NCBI GenBank assembly: GCA_942493325.1 | Contig: OW818689.1 | Coordinates: forward strand, 2,914,001-2,978,000 | Length of the DNA: 64,000 nt | Direction: 5' to 3' | Origin: JAAFHB01 sp942493325 | Lineage (GTDB): Bacteria > Bacteroidota > Bacteroidia > Bacteroidales > Prolixibacteraceae | In this document: positions 26,001-34,326 of the stretch, in pieces | Layout of the letters: every line of letters starts with the position of its first letter | Position numbering within the stretch: the stretch's first letter is position 1 | Notes under the pieces: model-generated | Told to the model about the DNA's origin: nothing | What the model saw: only the letters and a program-made list of their open reading frames with translations | Database searches by the model: none | Position numbers and translations under genes: made by a program

Positions 26001-26762
26001 ATGAATGTAGGATCGATAAAGATCAACAGTAATGGACTTTATGTGTTTACTCCAACCATTAATTACAATGGTGCAGTGCCTCTGATCACGTATACAATCA
26101 CAGACGGCGAAGGAGGAACGACTTCAGCAATGGTTCACATTACAGTCACACCATTAAATGATCCTCCGGTGGCAGTAAATGACGCATTTAGTTTACCTGA
26201 AAACACTGAATTTCAAGGAGATTTAATTGCCAACGATAGAGATCCTGATGGAGATGTTATTACAGTTACCCCTGTTGCGATGGCGCCTCCTCTTCACGGA
26301 TCGGTTATTTTGATGCCCGATGGTAAATTTAAGTATAAACCTTTGATTGATTATATTGGCAGTGACTCGTTTGTTTATGAATTGTGCGACAATGGGATAC
26401 CTTCCAAATGTACAACTGCAACCGTATCGCTTACTATTGAGAAAGATGACCAATGTGAGATTTATGTGCCAAATTCATTCTCACCGAACGGTGACGGTAT
26501 CCATGAAAATTTCAAAATAAGGTGTCTTTACAATTATGCCAATCCTGAAATCAAAATTTACAACCGCTGGGGAAATCTATTATACGCTAAAGATCATTAC
26601 GGGGATGTTGCCTATTGGGGTGAACAGGATGCATGGTGGGATGGCCATTCGAACAACAAACTGGATGTTTCCAATGATTATCTGCCTGTTGGAACCTATT
26701 ACTACATCCTTAAATTAGATGATAATAAAGTACTTACCGGATTTGTATTCCTGAATAAATGA
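23001..26762 (+). CDS. Giant SprB-like protein, C-terminal part with T9SS type B sorting domain
   Basis: This is the continuation of the giant gene after the +1 shift; the repeat phase resumes at 23001 with the usual P-V-I-T sequence. No convincing independent start or signal peptide exists: the first start-like codon is a TTG at 23220 inside a repeat unit. It holds the last ten or so 85-residue units (to about 25505), then three tandem cadherin/Ig-like domains of the type with E-D-T followed by N-D-x-D (25520-26450). It closes with a gliding-motility C-terminal domain (26453-26759): F-S-P-N-G-D-G, then IYNRWG, W-D-G, PVGTYYYIL and a final lysine. That domain is the T9SS type B sorting signal (CHU_C family). 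The next gene is a PorP/SprF protein, the usual partner of type B substrates. If the frameshift is real, this part would not be exported as it stands. Confidence 0.85.
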   Translation, partial: PVITPGAITNPGTCGGNGSIVLSFTGVSNGTYSVSHSTGTFPGVVINSGTATITAPAGNYADLRVTANGCTSDLGVDVSLTDPATPVITLGAITNPTTCGGDGSIALSFSGVPNGIYSVSHSTGSFSGVVIASGTATISAPAGTYSDLQISANGCTSDLGVNATLTNPATPIITLGANTNPATCGGNGSIALSFSGTGTFPGVVITLGTATITAPAGNYTDLQITANGCSSDLGVDASLTDPATPVITPGAITNPGTCGGNGSIVLSFTGVSNGTYSVSHSTGSFPGVIIASGTATITAPAGTYTDLQITANGCTSDLDVDVSLTDPATPVITLGATTNPVICGGNGSIALSFSGVPNGTYSVSHNTGNFPGVVIASGTATITAPAGSNTNLKITANGCTSDLGVDVSLTDPATPVITLGAITNPATCGSNGSIALSFTGVPNGTYSVSYSAGNFPGIVITSGTATITAPAGSYTNLKITANGCTSDLGVDVSLTDPATPVITLGAITNPATCGGQGSIALSFTGVPNGTYSVSHSTGNFPGVVIASGTATIFAPAGSYTDLQIIANGCTSDLGVNATLSDPATPVITLGAITNPATCGGNGSIVVNVTNVTDGVYTISYTSSNFAGVTVTSGTVTISAPAGTYSDLQISANGCTSDLGVNATLTNPATPIITLGANTNPATCVGQGTIVLNVTNVPDGTYSVSHSRGNFSGVTVASGTATITAPAGTYTDLQVTANGCISDLDINATLTDPATPVITLGAITNPATCGGNGSIALSFSGVPNGTYTVSHSTGSFPLAVIASGKATISAPAGIYTDLQLTAYGCPSNTGINASIALFNCYPIAVNDTLSTPEDTPVIRNVLTNDHEPSSLPLSVSQFVVEGSACSSGTTAQIPGIGSLTISSAGICTFIPAANFHGSVPNANYIISNGFKTDTAVVSISILQVNDPPAANDDHITIVEDTQANGNVLKNDTDFENNTLSVTQFMIQGDPMTYAVGNTALIMNVGSIKINSNGLYVFTPTINYNGAVPLITYTITDGEGGTTSAMVHITVTPLNDPPVAVNDAFSLPENTEFQGDLIANDRDPDGDVITVTPVAMAPPLHGSVILMPDGKFKYKPLIDYIGSDSFVYELCDNGIPSKCTTATVSLTIEKDDQCEIYVPNSFSPNGDGIHENFKIRCLYNYANPEIKIYNRWGNLLYAKDHYGDVAYWGEQDAWWDGHSNNKLDVSNDYLPVGTYYYILKLDDNKVLTGFVFLNK
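23588..24119 (+). repeat. Third copy of part of the five-unit block, beginning at an 11-residue deletion
   Basis: This stretch matches 21580-22108 by eye. At its left edge, near 23585-23590, the unit core is shortened: F-S-G is joined directly to T-G-T-F-P-G, so 11 residues (33 bp) present in the related units are missing. The loss keeps the frame. The junction lies at a short ggtac-type direct repeat. Confidence 0.75.
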
Positions 26763-26779
26763 CATTAAAAGAGCGGCAC

Positions 26780-27715
26780 ATGATGACATTAATAAAACGT
26801 TCGGCACTGGTAACCCTGATGGTACTCTCGGCACTTATTGCCATGGGCCAGCAGGATCCAATGTATAGTCAATATATTTTTAATCTTCAAACCGTTAACC
26901 CTGCCTATGCCGGCACCTGGAAGACCATCGGATTTATGGGAATCATTCGTCAGCAGTGGGTAGGTATTGCCGGCCATCCTTCTACACAGACTTTTTCTGT
27001 TCAGGCTCCCTTACGATCCCAAAATGTCGGAATCGGGCTTAATATCATACATGATAAGGTAGGATTAACCAGCACAATTTCAGTTAATTTCGATTATGCC
27101 TACCAGGTCTCATTATCGGATCAGACTTCTTTACGTTTTGGTATAAAAGGAGGGTTTACCAACTTTAGTAATAATCTTCCTGACTATACCCAATACCCTG
27201 ACGGGATTTCAGATCCGATATTCCAGACATCTATCGACAACAAATTCATGCCAAATATTGGAGTAGGCCTGTACCTGAATTCGCCACGCTATTTTTTAAG
27301 TCTTTCATTGCCCAAAATCATTGAAAACAACTTTCAGTCGAATGTCAACAACTTCTACACAAAATCTGAATTACGGCATTTTTTCTTTGCCGGAGGACTG
27401 ATTTTTAATCTTTCAGAATCGGTAAAATTCAAACCCACTTTTATGACTCAAACGGTAACTGGTGCACCTTTCCTGTACGATCTTTCGGCCAACTTCCTGT
27501 TTTTCGACAGACTCTGGCTGGGTGGGATGTACCGGTCAGGTGATGCAATAAGCGCAATGGCCCAGTGGATTATAAACAGAAACCTCAGGATAGGATACGC
27601 CCACGATTTTACTACTACCGACTTAAAAAACTATCACCAGGGTGTTCATGAGATCATGTTATCGTATGAGTTTGTCACGATAAAGCGACTCTTTATTTCT
27701 CCGCGTTATTTCTAA
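26780..27715 (+). CDS. PorP/SprF family type IX secretion outer-membrane protein
   Basis: Members of this family are outer-membrane beta-barrel proteins that accompany T9SS substrates with type B sorting domains; SprF is needed for SprB export in Flavobacterium johnsoniae. The protein starts with a signal peptide (M-T-L-I-K-R, then a hydrophobic run to A-M-G-Q). The family hallmark D-P-M-Y-S-Q-Y-I-F-N and N-P-A-Y-A-G-T follows directly, and the mature part is rich in alternating beta-strand sequence. An ATG at 26759 overlaps the stop of the giant gene (ATGA) and would add seven charged residues before the signal peptide, so I prefer 26780. The tight spacing suggests co-transcription with the giant adhesin, which is its likely client. 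It is about 311 residues, normal for the family. Confidence 0.9.
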   Translation: MMTLIKRSALVTLMVLSALIAMGQQDPMYSQYIFNLQTVNPAYAGTWKTIGFMGIIRQQWVGIAGHPSTQTFSVQAPLRSQNVGIGLNIIHDKVGLTSTISVNFDYAYQVSLSDQTSLRFGIKGGFTNFSNNLPDYTQYPDGISDPIFQTSIDNKFMPNIGVGLYLNSPRYFLSLSLPKIIENNFQSNVNNFYTKSELRHFFFAGGLIFNLSESVKFKPTFMTQTVTGAPFLYDLSANFLFFDRLWLGGMYRSGDAISAMAQWIINRNLRIGYAHDFTTTDLKNYHQGVHEIMLSYEFVTIKRLFISPRYF

Positions 27716-27744
27716 GCTAAATGATCTAACCAAAACATTAACCT

Positions 27745-29421
27745 ATGATTATGAGAATATTAACTGCAATATACCTTATCCTGATCCTTTTTATTGTATC
27801 CCTCGCGGGATATTCACAGGAAACAGATTCACGCATCTTTAATGATACAACAATCAGGATTTCCGAAATTGGAACAAATACAATCCGCAGCGATTTTGGC
27901 CCTTCAGTAGTGGGTGACAGCCTGTTTTTTACCACCTACCGTGACAAAGTGATGGGTAAAACAGATAAAAAGCTAAGAAAAAATGCCTTCTATGATTTGT
28001 ACAAAGCACGCATTGACTCAAACGGCAATACAATAAGTAACCGTGAACCCATCAAAGAATTTATCACACGATACCATGATGGCCAGGTCTCCTGGTGTAC
28101 AAAGACGGGAGAATTATTTGTAACGCAATCTGAAAATCTCAGCGCATTACCGTTTTTACAAACATGGAGAACAGACACCGTAAGATTGCGGATCGTTATT
28201 GCACAGGAAAACAACGGCCGATGGGATTCAATCACAGAATTTCCATTCAATAATCCTTTGTATTCGGTGGGTCATCCTGCGATTACGGAATCGGGTGATA
28301 CGTTAGTTTTTACAAGCAACATGCCAGGAGGCTACGGGGAAACGGATCTCTGGTACTCCATCCGGAAAAACGGCAAATGGGACACCCCTGTTAATCTTGG
28401 CCAACCGTTAAATACCTCCGGAAAGGAGGAATTTCCATTCATTACGAATGCTGATTCCGGCGGGCCAAACCTGCTTTTTTCATCAACCGGGAGGCCTGGG
28501 TATGGTGGACTAGATTTATATTACACCAGGTTTCCTGTTAACCAGGTCAATCATGTATCGCATTTTGAAGCTCCCCTGAACAGTTCCTATGATGATTTTG
28601 CGATGGTTTTACCGCGGAATACTGAGTTTGGTTATCTAACCTCCGATCGCCCGGGAACGGGTAATGACGACATCTACAAATTTACATTCAGGCGAATCGC
28701 AAAACCGCTGGTCCCTCCATTAAGGGAATTATATGTTTTCAATCAGAGAAGTCAGCTTCCGATATCCGGCGCAAAAGTAATTTACTGCGACACTCAATAC
28801 TTTTTAACTGATACAGCGGGGAAAATCGGGTCACTGGCATTCATCGAAAAATGTGAAGTATTGACTTCCAAAATCGGGTACCCGGATACAAAGAAACTGG
28901 TGTTTGCAAGAGAATTTCCGGAAGGGGAAATCCCACGTGATACAGTCTGGCTAAATCCGGGTATCAATAAAAATATCACGTTGTTCAATATCTATTACGA
29001 TCTGGATAAATGGGATATATTACCGGAGGCTGCACATGAACTCGATCAGCTTGTTTCGTTTATGAATGAAAATCCGAACCTGACCGTTGAACTGGGATCG
29101 CATACCGATAGCCGTGCCAGTAAACAGTACAATATGCGGTTATCGCAACGTCGCGCAGCATCGGCGGTGAATTATGTGGTCTCAAAAGGAATTGCAGCCA
29201 GCCGAATCACTGAAAAAGGCAATGGAGAATCGCAATTACTGAACAGGTGTTCTGATGGAATTGATTGTTTACCGGAAGAACACCGGCAGAACCGAAGAAC
29301 GGAAATTTTTATTCCTGATTTCGGAAAATCGAAAGAGGTCATTCAGACGAAAGGTGACTATACAGATAATAAAACGGACCAAACCAAAACCGGTAAAACT
29401 ACAGCTATAGTCAATCAATAA
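27745..29421 (+). CDS. OmpA-family protein with PD40 repeats
   Basis: The product has 558 residues. An N-terminal signal peptide runs to about residue 25 (cleavage near G-Y-S-Q). WD40-like PD40 beta-propeller repeats follow, recognisable by F-T-S-N-M-P-G-G-Y-G-E-T-D-L-W and L-L-F-S-S-T-G-R-P-G-Y-G-G-L-D-L. A carboxypeptidase-regulatory-like segment precedes the C-terminal OmpA peptidoglycan-binding domain (about residues 415-530), with the motif GSHTDSRAS and later N-R-R-T-E-I-F. It should be a periplasmic or outer-membrane protein anchoring the envelope to peptidoglycan. It lies 29 bp behind the PorP/SprF gene, and this trio is common in Bacteroidota. PorE of the T9SS has related domains but also TPRs, which I do not see here. 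Confidence 0.88.
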   Translation: MIMRILTAIYLILILFIVSLAGYSQETDSRIFNDTTIRISEIGTNTIRSDFGPSVVGDSLFFTTYRDKVMGKTDKKLRKNAFYDLYKARIDSNGNTISNREPIKEFITRYHDGQVSWCTKTGELFVTQSENLSALPFLQTWRTDTVRLRIVIAQENNGRWDSITEFPFNNPLYSVGHPAITESGDTLVFTSNMPGGYGETDLWYSIRKNGKWDTPVNLGQPLNTSGKEEFPFITNADSGGPNLLFSSTGRPGYGGLDLYYTRFPVNQVNHVSHFEAPLNSSYDDFAMVLPRNTEFGYLTSDRPGTGNDDIYKFTFRRIAKPLVPPLRELYVFNQRSQLPISGAKVIYCDTQYFLTDTAGKIGSLAFIEKCEVLTSKIGYPDTKKLVFAREFPEGEIPRDTVWLNPGINKNITLFNIYYDLDKWDILPEAAHELDQLVSFMNENPNLTVELGSHTDSRASKQYNMRLSQRRAASAVNYVVSKGIAASRITEKGNGESQLLNRCSDGIDCLPEEHRQNRRTEIFIPDFGKSKEVIQTKGDYTDNKTDQTKTGKTTAIVNQ

Positions 29422-29444
29422 GAGAGTTACGGGAATCTTGTAAT

Positions 29445-29485
29445 AATAAAGGCAGAAATCAGTATTCTGATTTTCTGCCTTTATT
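29445..29485. terminator. Bidirectional intrinsic terminator between the OmpA gene and dnaB
   Basis: A stem of 18-19 bp (aataaaggcagaaatcag against ctgattttctgcctttatt, one bulge) with a TATT loop lies between two convergent genes. A/T tracts at the stem ends allow it to serve both strands. Confidence 0.85.
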
Positions 29486-29497
29486 AAATCATGGAAT

Positions 29498-31063
29498 TTA
29501 AAATGGCGAACCCTCGTCTATTTGATTACCCGGCCTGCCAAACCCTGAAGGGGGCGATTTACTCCCCGCTCCGGCAAGGGCAAATTCATCATTCATTTTT
29601 GAGCGGTAAATCGACTCTTTTTTACCTTCTCCAAAGTCATCGGGCATAGTACCCATTGAAATCTCTTCAATGTCGCTGAATCTGGCCAGGGAAGCCTTAA
29701 AAGCAAGCTGAACATCACCCACCGAACCATTACGATGCTTCGCAATAATAATTTCAGCAATTCCAAGCAACGAATTGCCATCTGCATCCTGGGTTATTCC
29801 GTAATATTCGGGGCGGTGAATAAACATTACCATATCGGCATCCTGCTCAATTGCACCCGATTCACGTAAGTCGGACAGCTGGGGACGTTTTCCATCGCGC
29901 GACTCAACCGATCGGTTTAGCTGCGACAGGGCAATTATCGGAACGTTAATCTCTTTGGCAATGGCTTTCAGATTTCGGGAAATGGTACTGACCTCCTGTT
30001 CACGGTTACCTTTGACATCCGATCCGGCTGTCATTAGCTGAAGGTAGTCGACAATCACAATACCAATGTCATGCTGCATTTTCAGTCGCCGGCATTTAGC
30101 CCTGAATTCAAAAACTGACAACGCCGGTGTATCATCAATAAAGAGAGGGGCATTTTCCAGATTTTTGATCCGTCGGTTAAAGAGTTCCCATTCCCAGTCT
30201 TCGAGTTTTCCGCTTTTGATTTTTTCAGATCCAAGTTCTGTCTCAGCCGAAATAAGCCTGTTAACCAACTGTAAAGAGGACATTTCAAGCGAAAACACGG
30301 CAACAGAAACATTTTTCAGGACAGCCATGTTTCGGGCCATTGAAAGAACAAATGCAGTCTTACCCATCGCCGGACGAGCAGCAACAATCATTAAATCGGT
30401 ATTTTGCCAGCCCGAAGTGATCTTATCGAGTTTAGTAAAGCCGGATGCAATTCCGCTCAGTCCATCCGGTTTTTTGGCATTTGCCTCTATCCTTTCGATT
30501 GCTTCGCGAAGCAGCGGTTTTATGGGCTGTGACTCTTTCGAGATATTTCCTTCAGTAACCTTGAAAAGTGATGCCTCAGCATAGTCGATCAGATCGTCCA
30601 ATTCCAGGGAATCGTCATACGATTTGACCTGAATATCGGAAGAAATCCTTATCAACTCACGTTGAATGAACTTCTGGGCAATAATCCGGGCATGAAATTC
30701 GATGTGCGCGGCAGAGGCTACCCGGCTGGTTAACTGAGTAATATAAATAGGTCCTCCAACTTCATCGAGTTCCTGCCTGTTTTTCAATTCCTGGGTAACC
30801 ATCAACAGGTCAACAGGCTTTTCATTGGCAACCAGGTGCTGAATAACCTTGAATATTTTCTGGTGCTCTTCCTTGTAAAAACTTTCAGCTTTAAGAATTG
30901 CAGCAACTATAACGTAGGCATCACGCTCAAGCATTAATGCCCCAAGAACAGCTTCTTCAACTTCAGGAGCCTGTGGCGGAATCTTTCCATATTGAGCATT
31001 CAGCTGTTCAACAGACATTTTTGGTTTTGTCCGGTTTCGGAAATTATTTGTTTCGGCAGGCAT
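29498..31063 (-). CDS. dnaB: Replicative DNA helicase DnaB
   Basis: This is the hexameric 5'-3' helicase that unwinds DNA at the replication fork and recruits primase. The 521 residues include the N-terminal DnaB domain (from P-P-Q-A-P-E-V-E-E-A-V-L-G, residues 30-130) and the RecA-like ATPase domain. Walker A is ARPAMGKTAF near residue 230, the Walker B region is I-V-I-V-D-Y-L-Q-L-M, and S-Q-L-N-R-S-V-E and L-R-E-S-G-A-I-E-Q-D-A-D are standard motifs. The motif blocks are contiguous and there is no intein. The C-terminal tail is low in complexity, rich in G, S and P. It is a single-gene unit facing the OmpA gene, with a 293-bp upstream gap. Confidence 0.97.
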   Translation of the reverse strand: MPAETNNFRNRTKPKMSVEQLNAQYGKIPPQAPEVEEAVLGALMLERDAYVIVAAILKAESFYKEEHQKIFKVIQHLVANEKPVDLLMVTQELKNRQELDEVGGPIYITQLTSRVASAAHIEFHARIIAQKFIQRELIRISSDIQVKSYDDSLELDDLIDYAEASLFKVTEGNISKESQPIKPLLREAIERIEANAKKPDGLSGIASGFTKLDKITSGWQNTDLMIVAARPAMGKTAFVLSMARNMAVLKNVSVAVFSLEMSSLQLVNRLISAETELGSEKIKSGKLEDWEWELFNRRIKNLENAPLFIDDTPALSVFEFRAKCRRLKMQHDIGIVIVDYLQLMTAGSDVKGNREQEVSTISRNLKAIAKEINVPIIALSQLNRSVESRDGKRPQLSDLRESGAIEQDADMVMFIHRPEYYGITQDADGNSLLGIAEIIIAKHRNGSVGDVQLAFKASLARFSDIEEISMGTMPDDFGEGKKESIYRSKMNDEFALAGAGSKSPPSGFGRPGNQIDEGSPF

Positions 31064-31356
31064 AACGATTGATTAGTAACAGAATATGATTAATTATACG
31101 GATATAATTAATTGTCGCAGTTTGATATTAATAAAAGATCCTCCGCGGGTTTGCACCCATTATTTTTAATCCGTTCACAGAAATTAAACCCGATAAAAGG
31201 TTCAACATCCCATGGTTCAAAAATAACATTCAATTTTGGATTTTAAAAAGTGAATCCGACGTGTATATCGGATATCATTTCCCGAATCAGCCCTTTGACC
31301 ATTTTGGAAAATTAGTCAACACCTTATTAACAGAGATTACACACAATTGTGTAAAA
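31064..31356. other. Intergenic gap between dnaB and ddl
   Basis: This gap of 293 bp is AT-rich. It must hold the dnaB promoter (minus strand). A TATTTTTG element on the minus strand at 31218-31225 fits the Bacteroidota -7 form but has no clear -33 partner. No gene is visible. Confidence 0.5.
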
Positions 31357-32370
31357 CTATCGATTGTTCCGAATCACCTGCAATTCGTGATTTTCGAGGC
31401 CCGCGTTAATGATATCTGTCAGCAAATCAGTAAGATTCAATCCCATGGCTTTTATTTGCTGCGGGATAAAGCTGGTTTCTGTCATCCCCGGAACCGTATT
31501 TACCTCGAGAAAGTAAAACGTTTCACCATTAAGAATATAATCGATACGCACAATCCCTTTACAGTTGCACAGATCGTAGATCCGGGAAGAGAGCGCCTGA
31601 ACTTTCAGGGTTAAGTCGTCCGAAATGCGGGCCGGGGTTATTTCATCAGCCATGCCGGGGACATATTTTGATTCGTAATTGAAAAACTCATTCACCGGAA
31701 TTACCTCGGTAACCGGCAAGACTAACTTTCGTTCACCGGTTTTTACCACACCACAGGTAAACTCTTTTCCTTCAATGAATTGTTCAATAATTGCTTCAGG
31801 ACTTTCATCAAGGGCCTTGTTCACTGCCTCAACAAGATCTTCTGCCTTTTTCACTTTGGTTACCCCAAAACTGGAACCTCCGGCACTTGGTTTGACAAAT
31901 AAAGGAAGACCTAATGTTTCGACAATCTGCGCCGAGCTGTATTTTTCGCCGGTAAACAGGCGTACCGATAAAGCCATCGGAATGCCGAAGCTTCGCAGGT
32001 AATTATTGCAGAAAAATTTATTGAAAGTCAGCGCCGATGATTGAACACCACAGGAGGAATATGGGATTTGCAACATTTCGAAGTATCCCTGGAGTAATCC
32101 ATCTTCACCGGGAGTTCCGTGAATGATAATATAGGCATAGTCGAATTTGCATTTAAGCCCGTTGACCGTGAAGGAAAAATCAGACTTGTCGATATCGGCC
32201 AGTTTATTTTCCTCATCCAGAACGATCCATTCTTCCCCTCTGATTCTCACAAGCCATGGAGTGAATAATTCCAGGTCTATTGCCTTTAGTACGTTTGCTC
32301 CGCTTTTGACCGATACCCCGTATTCGGATGAATCACCGCCCGTGACGATCGCAATATTTTTTTTATTCAT
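31357..32370 (-). CDS. ddl: D-alanine--D-alanine ligase
   Basis: This enzyme joins two D-alanines with ATP to form the dipeptide used in peptidoglycan precursors. I place the start at the ATG giving M-N-K-K-N-I-A-I-V-T-G-G-D-S (337 residues), because upstream codons to 32418 would overlap the preceding pseudouridine synthase and carry no family sequence. ATP-grasp features are visible: H-G-T-P-G-E-D-G, F-V-K-P-S-A-G-G-S-S-F-G-V, E-Q-F-I-E-G-K-E-F-T-C-G-V, and the metal/substrate-binding L-E-V-N-T-V-P-G-M-T. It is the last gene of a compact minus-strand set of PASTA protein, RluD-type enzyme and Ddl. Confidence 0.95.
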   Translation of the reverse strand: MNKKNIAIVTGGDSSEYGVSVKSGANVLKAIDLELFTPWLVRIRGEEWIVLDEENKLADIDKSDFSFTVNGLKCKFDYAYIIIHGTPGEDGLLQGYFEMLQIPYSSCGVQSSALTFNKFFCNNYLRSFGIPMALSVRLFTGEKYSSAQIVETLGLPLFVKPSAGGSSFGVTKVKKAEDLVEAVNKALDESPEAIIEQFIEGKEFTCGVVKTGERKLVLPVTEVIPVNEFFNYESKYVPGMADEITPARISDDLTLKVQALSSRIYDLCNCKGIVRIDYILNGETFYFLEVNTVPGMTETSFIPQQIKAMGLNLTDLLTDIINAGLENHELQVIRNNR

Positions 32371-32381
32371 AGGTATTCTAA

Positions 32382-33437
32382 TTATTCTAAATCTCTGTTC
32401 GATATATAGTTGCGCCACTTATCAACCAGCCTGCCAAGGTTTTCGGGCAACTCTGAATCAAAAATCATTTCCTCTTTGGTCACAGGATGAACAAAACCAA
32501 GTATTTTGGCATGAAGTGCCTGTCCGGGGATCATTGAGAAGCAATTTTCGACAAACTGCTTGTATTTCGCAAAAGTCGTTCCTTTCAGAATTTTGTCTCC
32601 ACCGTAAACATCATCGTTAAAAAGAGGATGGCCAATATGTTTCATGTGGACCCGTATCTGGTGAGTTCGTCCCGTTTCCAGAACGCATTCAACCAGGTTA
32701 ACATATCCCAGTCGTTCGATTACCCTGTAATGCGTTACCGCCGGTTTTCCGCTAAGGCCATCAGGAAAAACGGTAAAAACCTGTCGATTTTTAATACTCC
32801 GGCCTATATTCCCTTCGATTGTCCCTTCATCTGATGCAAGATTACCCCATACCAGGGCAACATACTTACGTTTGGTTGTTTTATTAAAGAATTGCAACGC
32901 CAGATTCAGTTTGGCCAATTCAGTTTTAGCGACGACGAGTAAACCGGAGGTATTTTTGTCGATCCGGTGTACCAGACCAGGCCTGGGGTCATTCCCCCCG
33001 TACAATTCGAGATCCTGGTATTTATATACCAATCCGTTCACAAGTGTTCCGCTGTAATTTCCATGTCCGGGATGAACTACAAGTCCGGCGGGTTTATTGA
33101 TGATCATGAGTTGGTCATCTTCATAGGTAATATTCAGCGGAATATTCTCAGGAATGATTCTTAATTCGCGTCGGGGATAGTCGAGCATTATGGTCACCTC
33201 TTCGCCAGGCTTTACCCTGTAATTTGATTTAACCGGGACACCGCTCACAAAAATACTGCCGGCCTCAGCCGCAATCTGGATCCGGTTCCTCGAAGTTCCC
33301 TCAATCCGGTTGGCCAGAAATTTATCAATTCGCAATAATCCCTGGCCAGGATCAGCGATAAACCGGTAATGTTCAAATTGTTCGATTTCTTCACCGGTTT
33401 CATCCGGATCATCGTCTGTTGTATTGAAATTCTTCAA
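32382..33437 (-). CDS. rluD: RluD-type 23S rRNA pseudouridine synthase
   Basis: This enzyme isomerises uridines in large-subunit rRNA. The 351 residues include an N-terminal S4 RNA-binding domain (L-R-I-D-K-F-L-A-N-R, residues 35-95) and an RluA-family catalytic domain with HRIDKNTSGLLVVAK, which contains the catalytic aspartate. E-T-G-R-T-H-Q-I-R-V-H and H-P-L-F-N-D-D-V-Y-G-G are further family motifs. A D/E-rich leader of about 20 residues precedes the S4 domain. The exact target uridines are inferred from homology with RluD. It lies 12 bp upstream of ddl and 13 bp downstream of the PASTA gene, probably in one operon. Confidence 0.93.
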   Translation of the reverse strand: MKNFNTTDDDPDETGEEIEQFEHYRFIADPGQGLLRIDKFLANRIEGTSRNRIQIAAEAGSIFVSGVPVKSNYRVKPGEEVTIMLDYPRRELRIIPENIPLNITYEDDQLMIINKPAGLVVHPGHGNYSGTLVNGLVYKYQDLELYGGNDPRPGLVHRIDKNTSGLLVVAKTELAKLNLALQFFNKTTKRKYVALVWGNLASDEGTIEGNIGRSIKNRQVFTVFPDGLSGKPAVTHYRVIERLGYVNLVECVLETGRTHQIRVHMKHIGHPLFNDDVYGGDKILKGTTFAKYKQFVENCFSMIPGQALHAKILGFVHPVTKEEMIFDSELPENLGRLVDKWRNYISNRDLE

Positions 33438-33450
33438 GGACCTGTTACTA

Positions 33451-34248
33451 TTAATTAATTATTGAATCGGAGGGTTCAGTCAGCAGTTTTAGCCATACAT
33501 CCACGGATACTCCGGGTGTAACATAATTTGTTGAATCAGCGGCCGGAATTTGTTTCCATATTAAGGCATTCAAAGTATCCTCCGTGGTTATGACCGCCGG
33601 ATCGTAAATTACAGCGCCAAGGCTCAATGATCTGCTTTTTAAAATATTTTGTGCATCCTGCAAACTGAGGGAAAACAGATCAGGAATAGTTGTTTCACCA
33701 CCCGTCATATTTTTGCCAACAACCAGGTCAATTACCGAGCCGTTATTTAACCGTGAACCCGGAGGTATCGTCTGGCCGCCGTGTTTCTGATCAAGGACAA
33801 GATCATTAAATTCAGAAGGCCGGTACTCGATACTCCCGAACTCGAATCCTTTCGATTCAAGGAGCACCCGCGCCTGGCGGACAGAAACATCGGTAAGCTT
33901 TGGAACTTCGACCTGCTCCGGCAGTAAGGAGGCAAGAGTTATATATATTACCCGGTTAGGTTTTATTTTATGTCCGGCTGATGGTTTTTGAAATACCGCA
34001 GTTCCAGGCTGAATTTCTTTCCGATAGACTGAATCTTCGATAACGAACCGGAGACCATGATCACTGGCCATGGCTTCAATTTGGCTCAGGCTCAATCCCT
34101 TGAAATCGGGTGTCGGGAAATTTTCTCCCTTGTTGGTGTAAAACGAGAGAAAAAGCATCGTAATCCAAATCAATAAAATTGTCAGAAGAACAGCAAATCC
34201 AAAGTGTTTGAGGAAAATTTTACTGGTGAGAAATTCTTTCAGTGGCAT
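33451..34248 (-). CDS. Membrane-anchored PASTA-domain protein
   Basis: The 265 residues comprise a short cytoplasmic start, one transmembrane helix (about residues 14-33, A-V-L-L-T-I-L-L-I-W-I) and three PASTA domains. The domains are marked by F-K-G-L-S-L-S-Q-I-E-A, V-S-V-R-Q-A-R-V-L-L-E and L-S-L-Q-D-A-Q-N-I-L-K, each followed by G-x-V or P-G-x-x-V type strands. PASTA domains bind peptidoglycan or muropeptides in known cases. Unlike the Firmicutes proteins there is no kinase or transpeptidase domain, so it is a stand-alone sensor or scaffold. Its position before RluD and Ddl is recurrent in Bacteroidota and ties it loosely to cell-wall synthesis. Confidence 0.88.
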   Translation of the reverse strand: MPLKEFLTSKIFLKHFGFAVLLTILLIWITMLFLSFYTNKGENFPTPDFKGLSLSQIEAMASDHGLRFVIEDSVYRKEIQPGTAVFQKPSAGHKIKPNRVIYITLASLLPEQVEVPKLTDVSVRQARVLLESKGFEFGSIEYRPSEFNDLVLDQKHGGQTIPPGSRLNNGSVIDLVVGKNMTGGETTIPDLFSLSLQDAQNILKSRSLSLGAVIYDPAVITTEDTLNALIWKQIPAADSTNYVTPGVSVDVWLKLLTEPSDSIIN

Positions 34249-34326
34249 ACAAGTTGTTTCAATATTTTATCAATGGGAACAAAATTACTCCTAAACTGCC
34301 AAACAAAAAATTGTGCTGCACTTATT

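Noticed and set aside
29498..31063. Possible intein in DnaB
   Set aside because: DnaB is a frequent intein host, but the motif blocks here are contiguous and the length is normal.
31357..32418. Longer Ddl start at 32418
   Set aside because: It would overlap the pseudouridine synthase gene and adds 16 residues unlike the family; the ATG at 32370 starts exactly at the conserved sequence.
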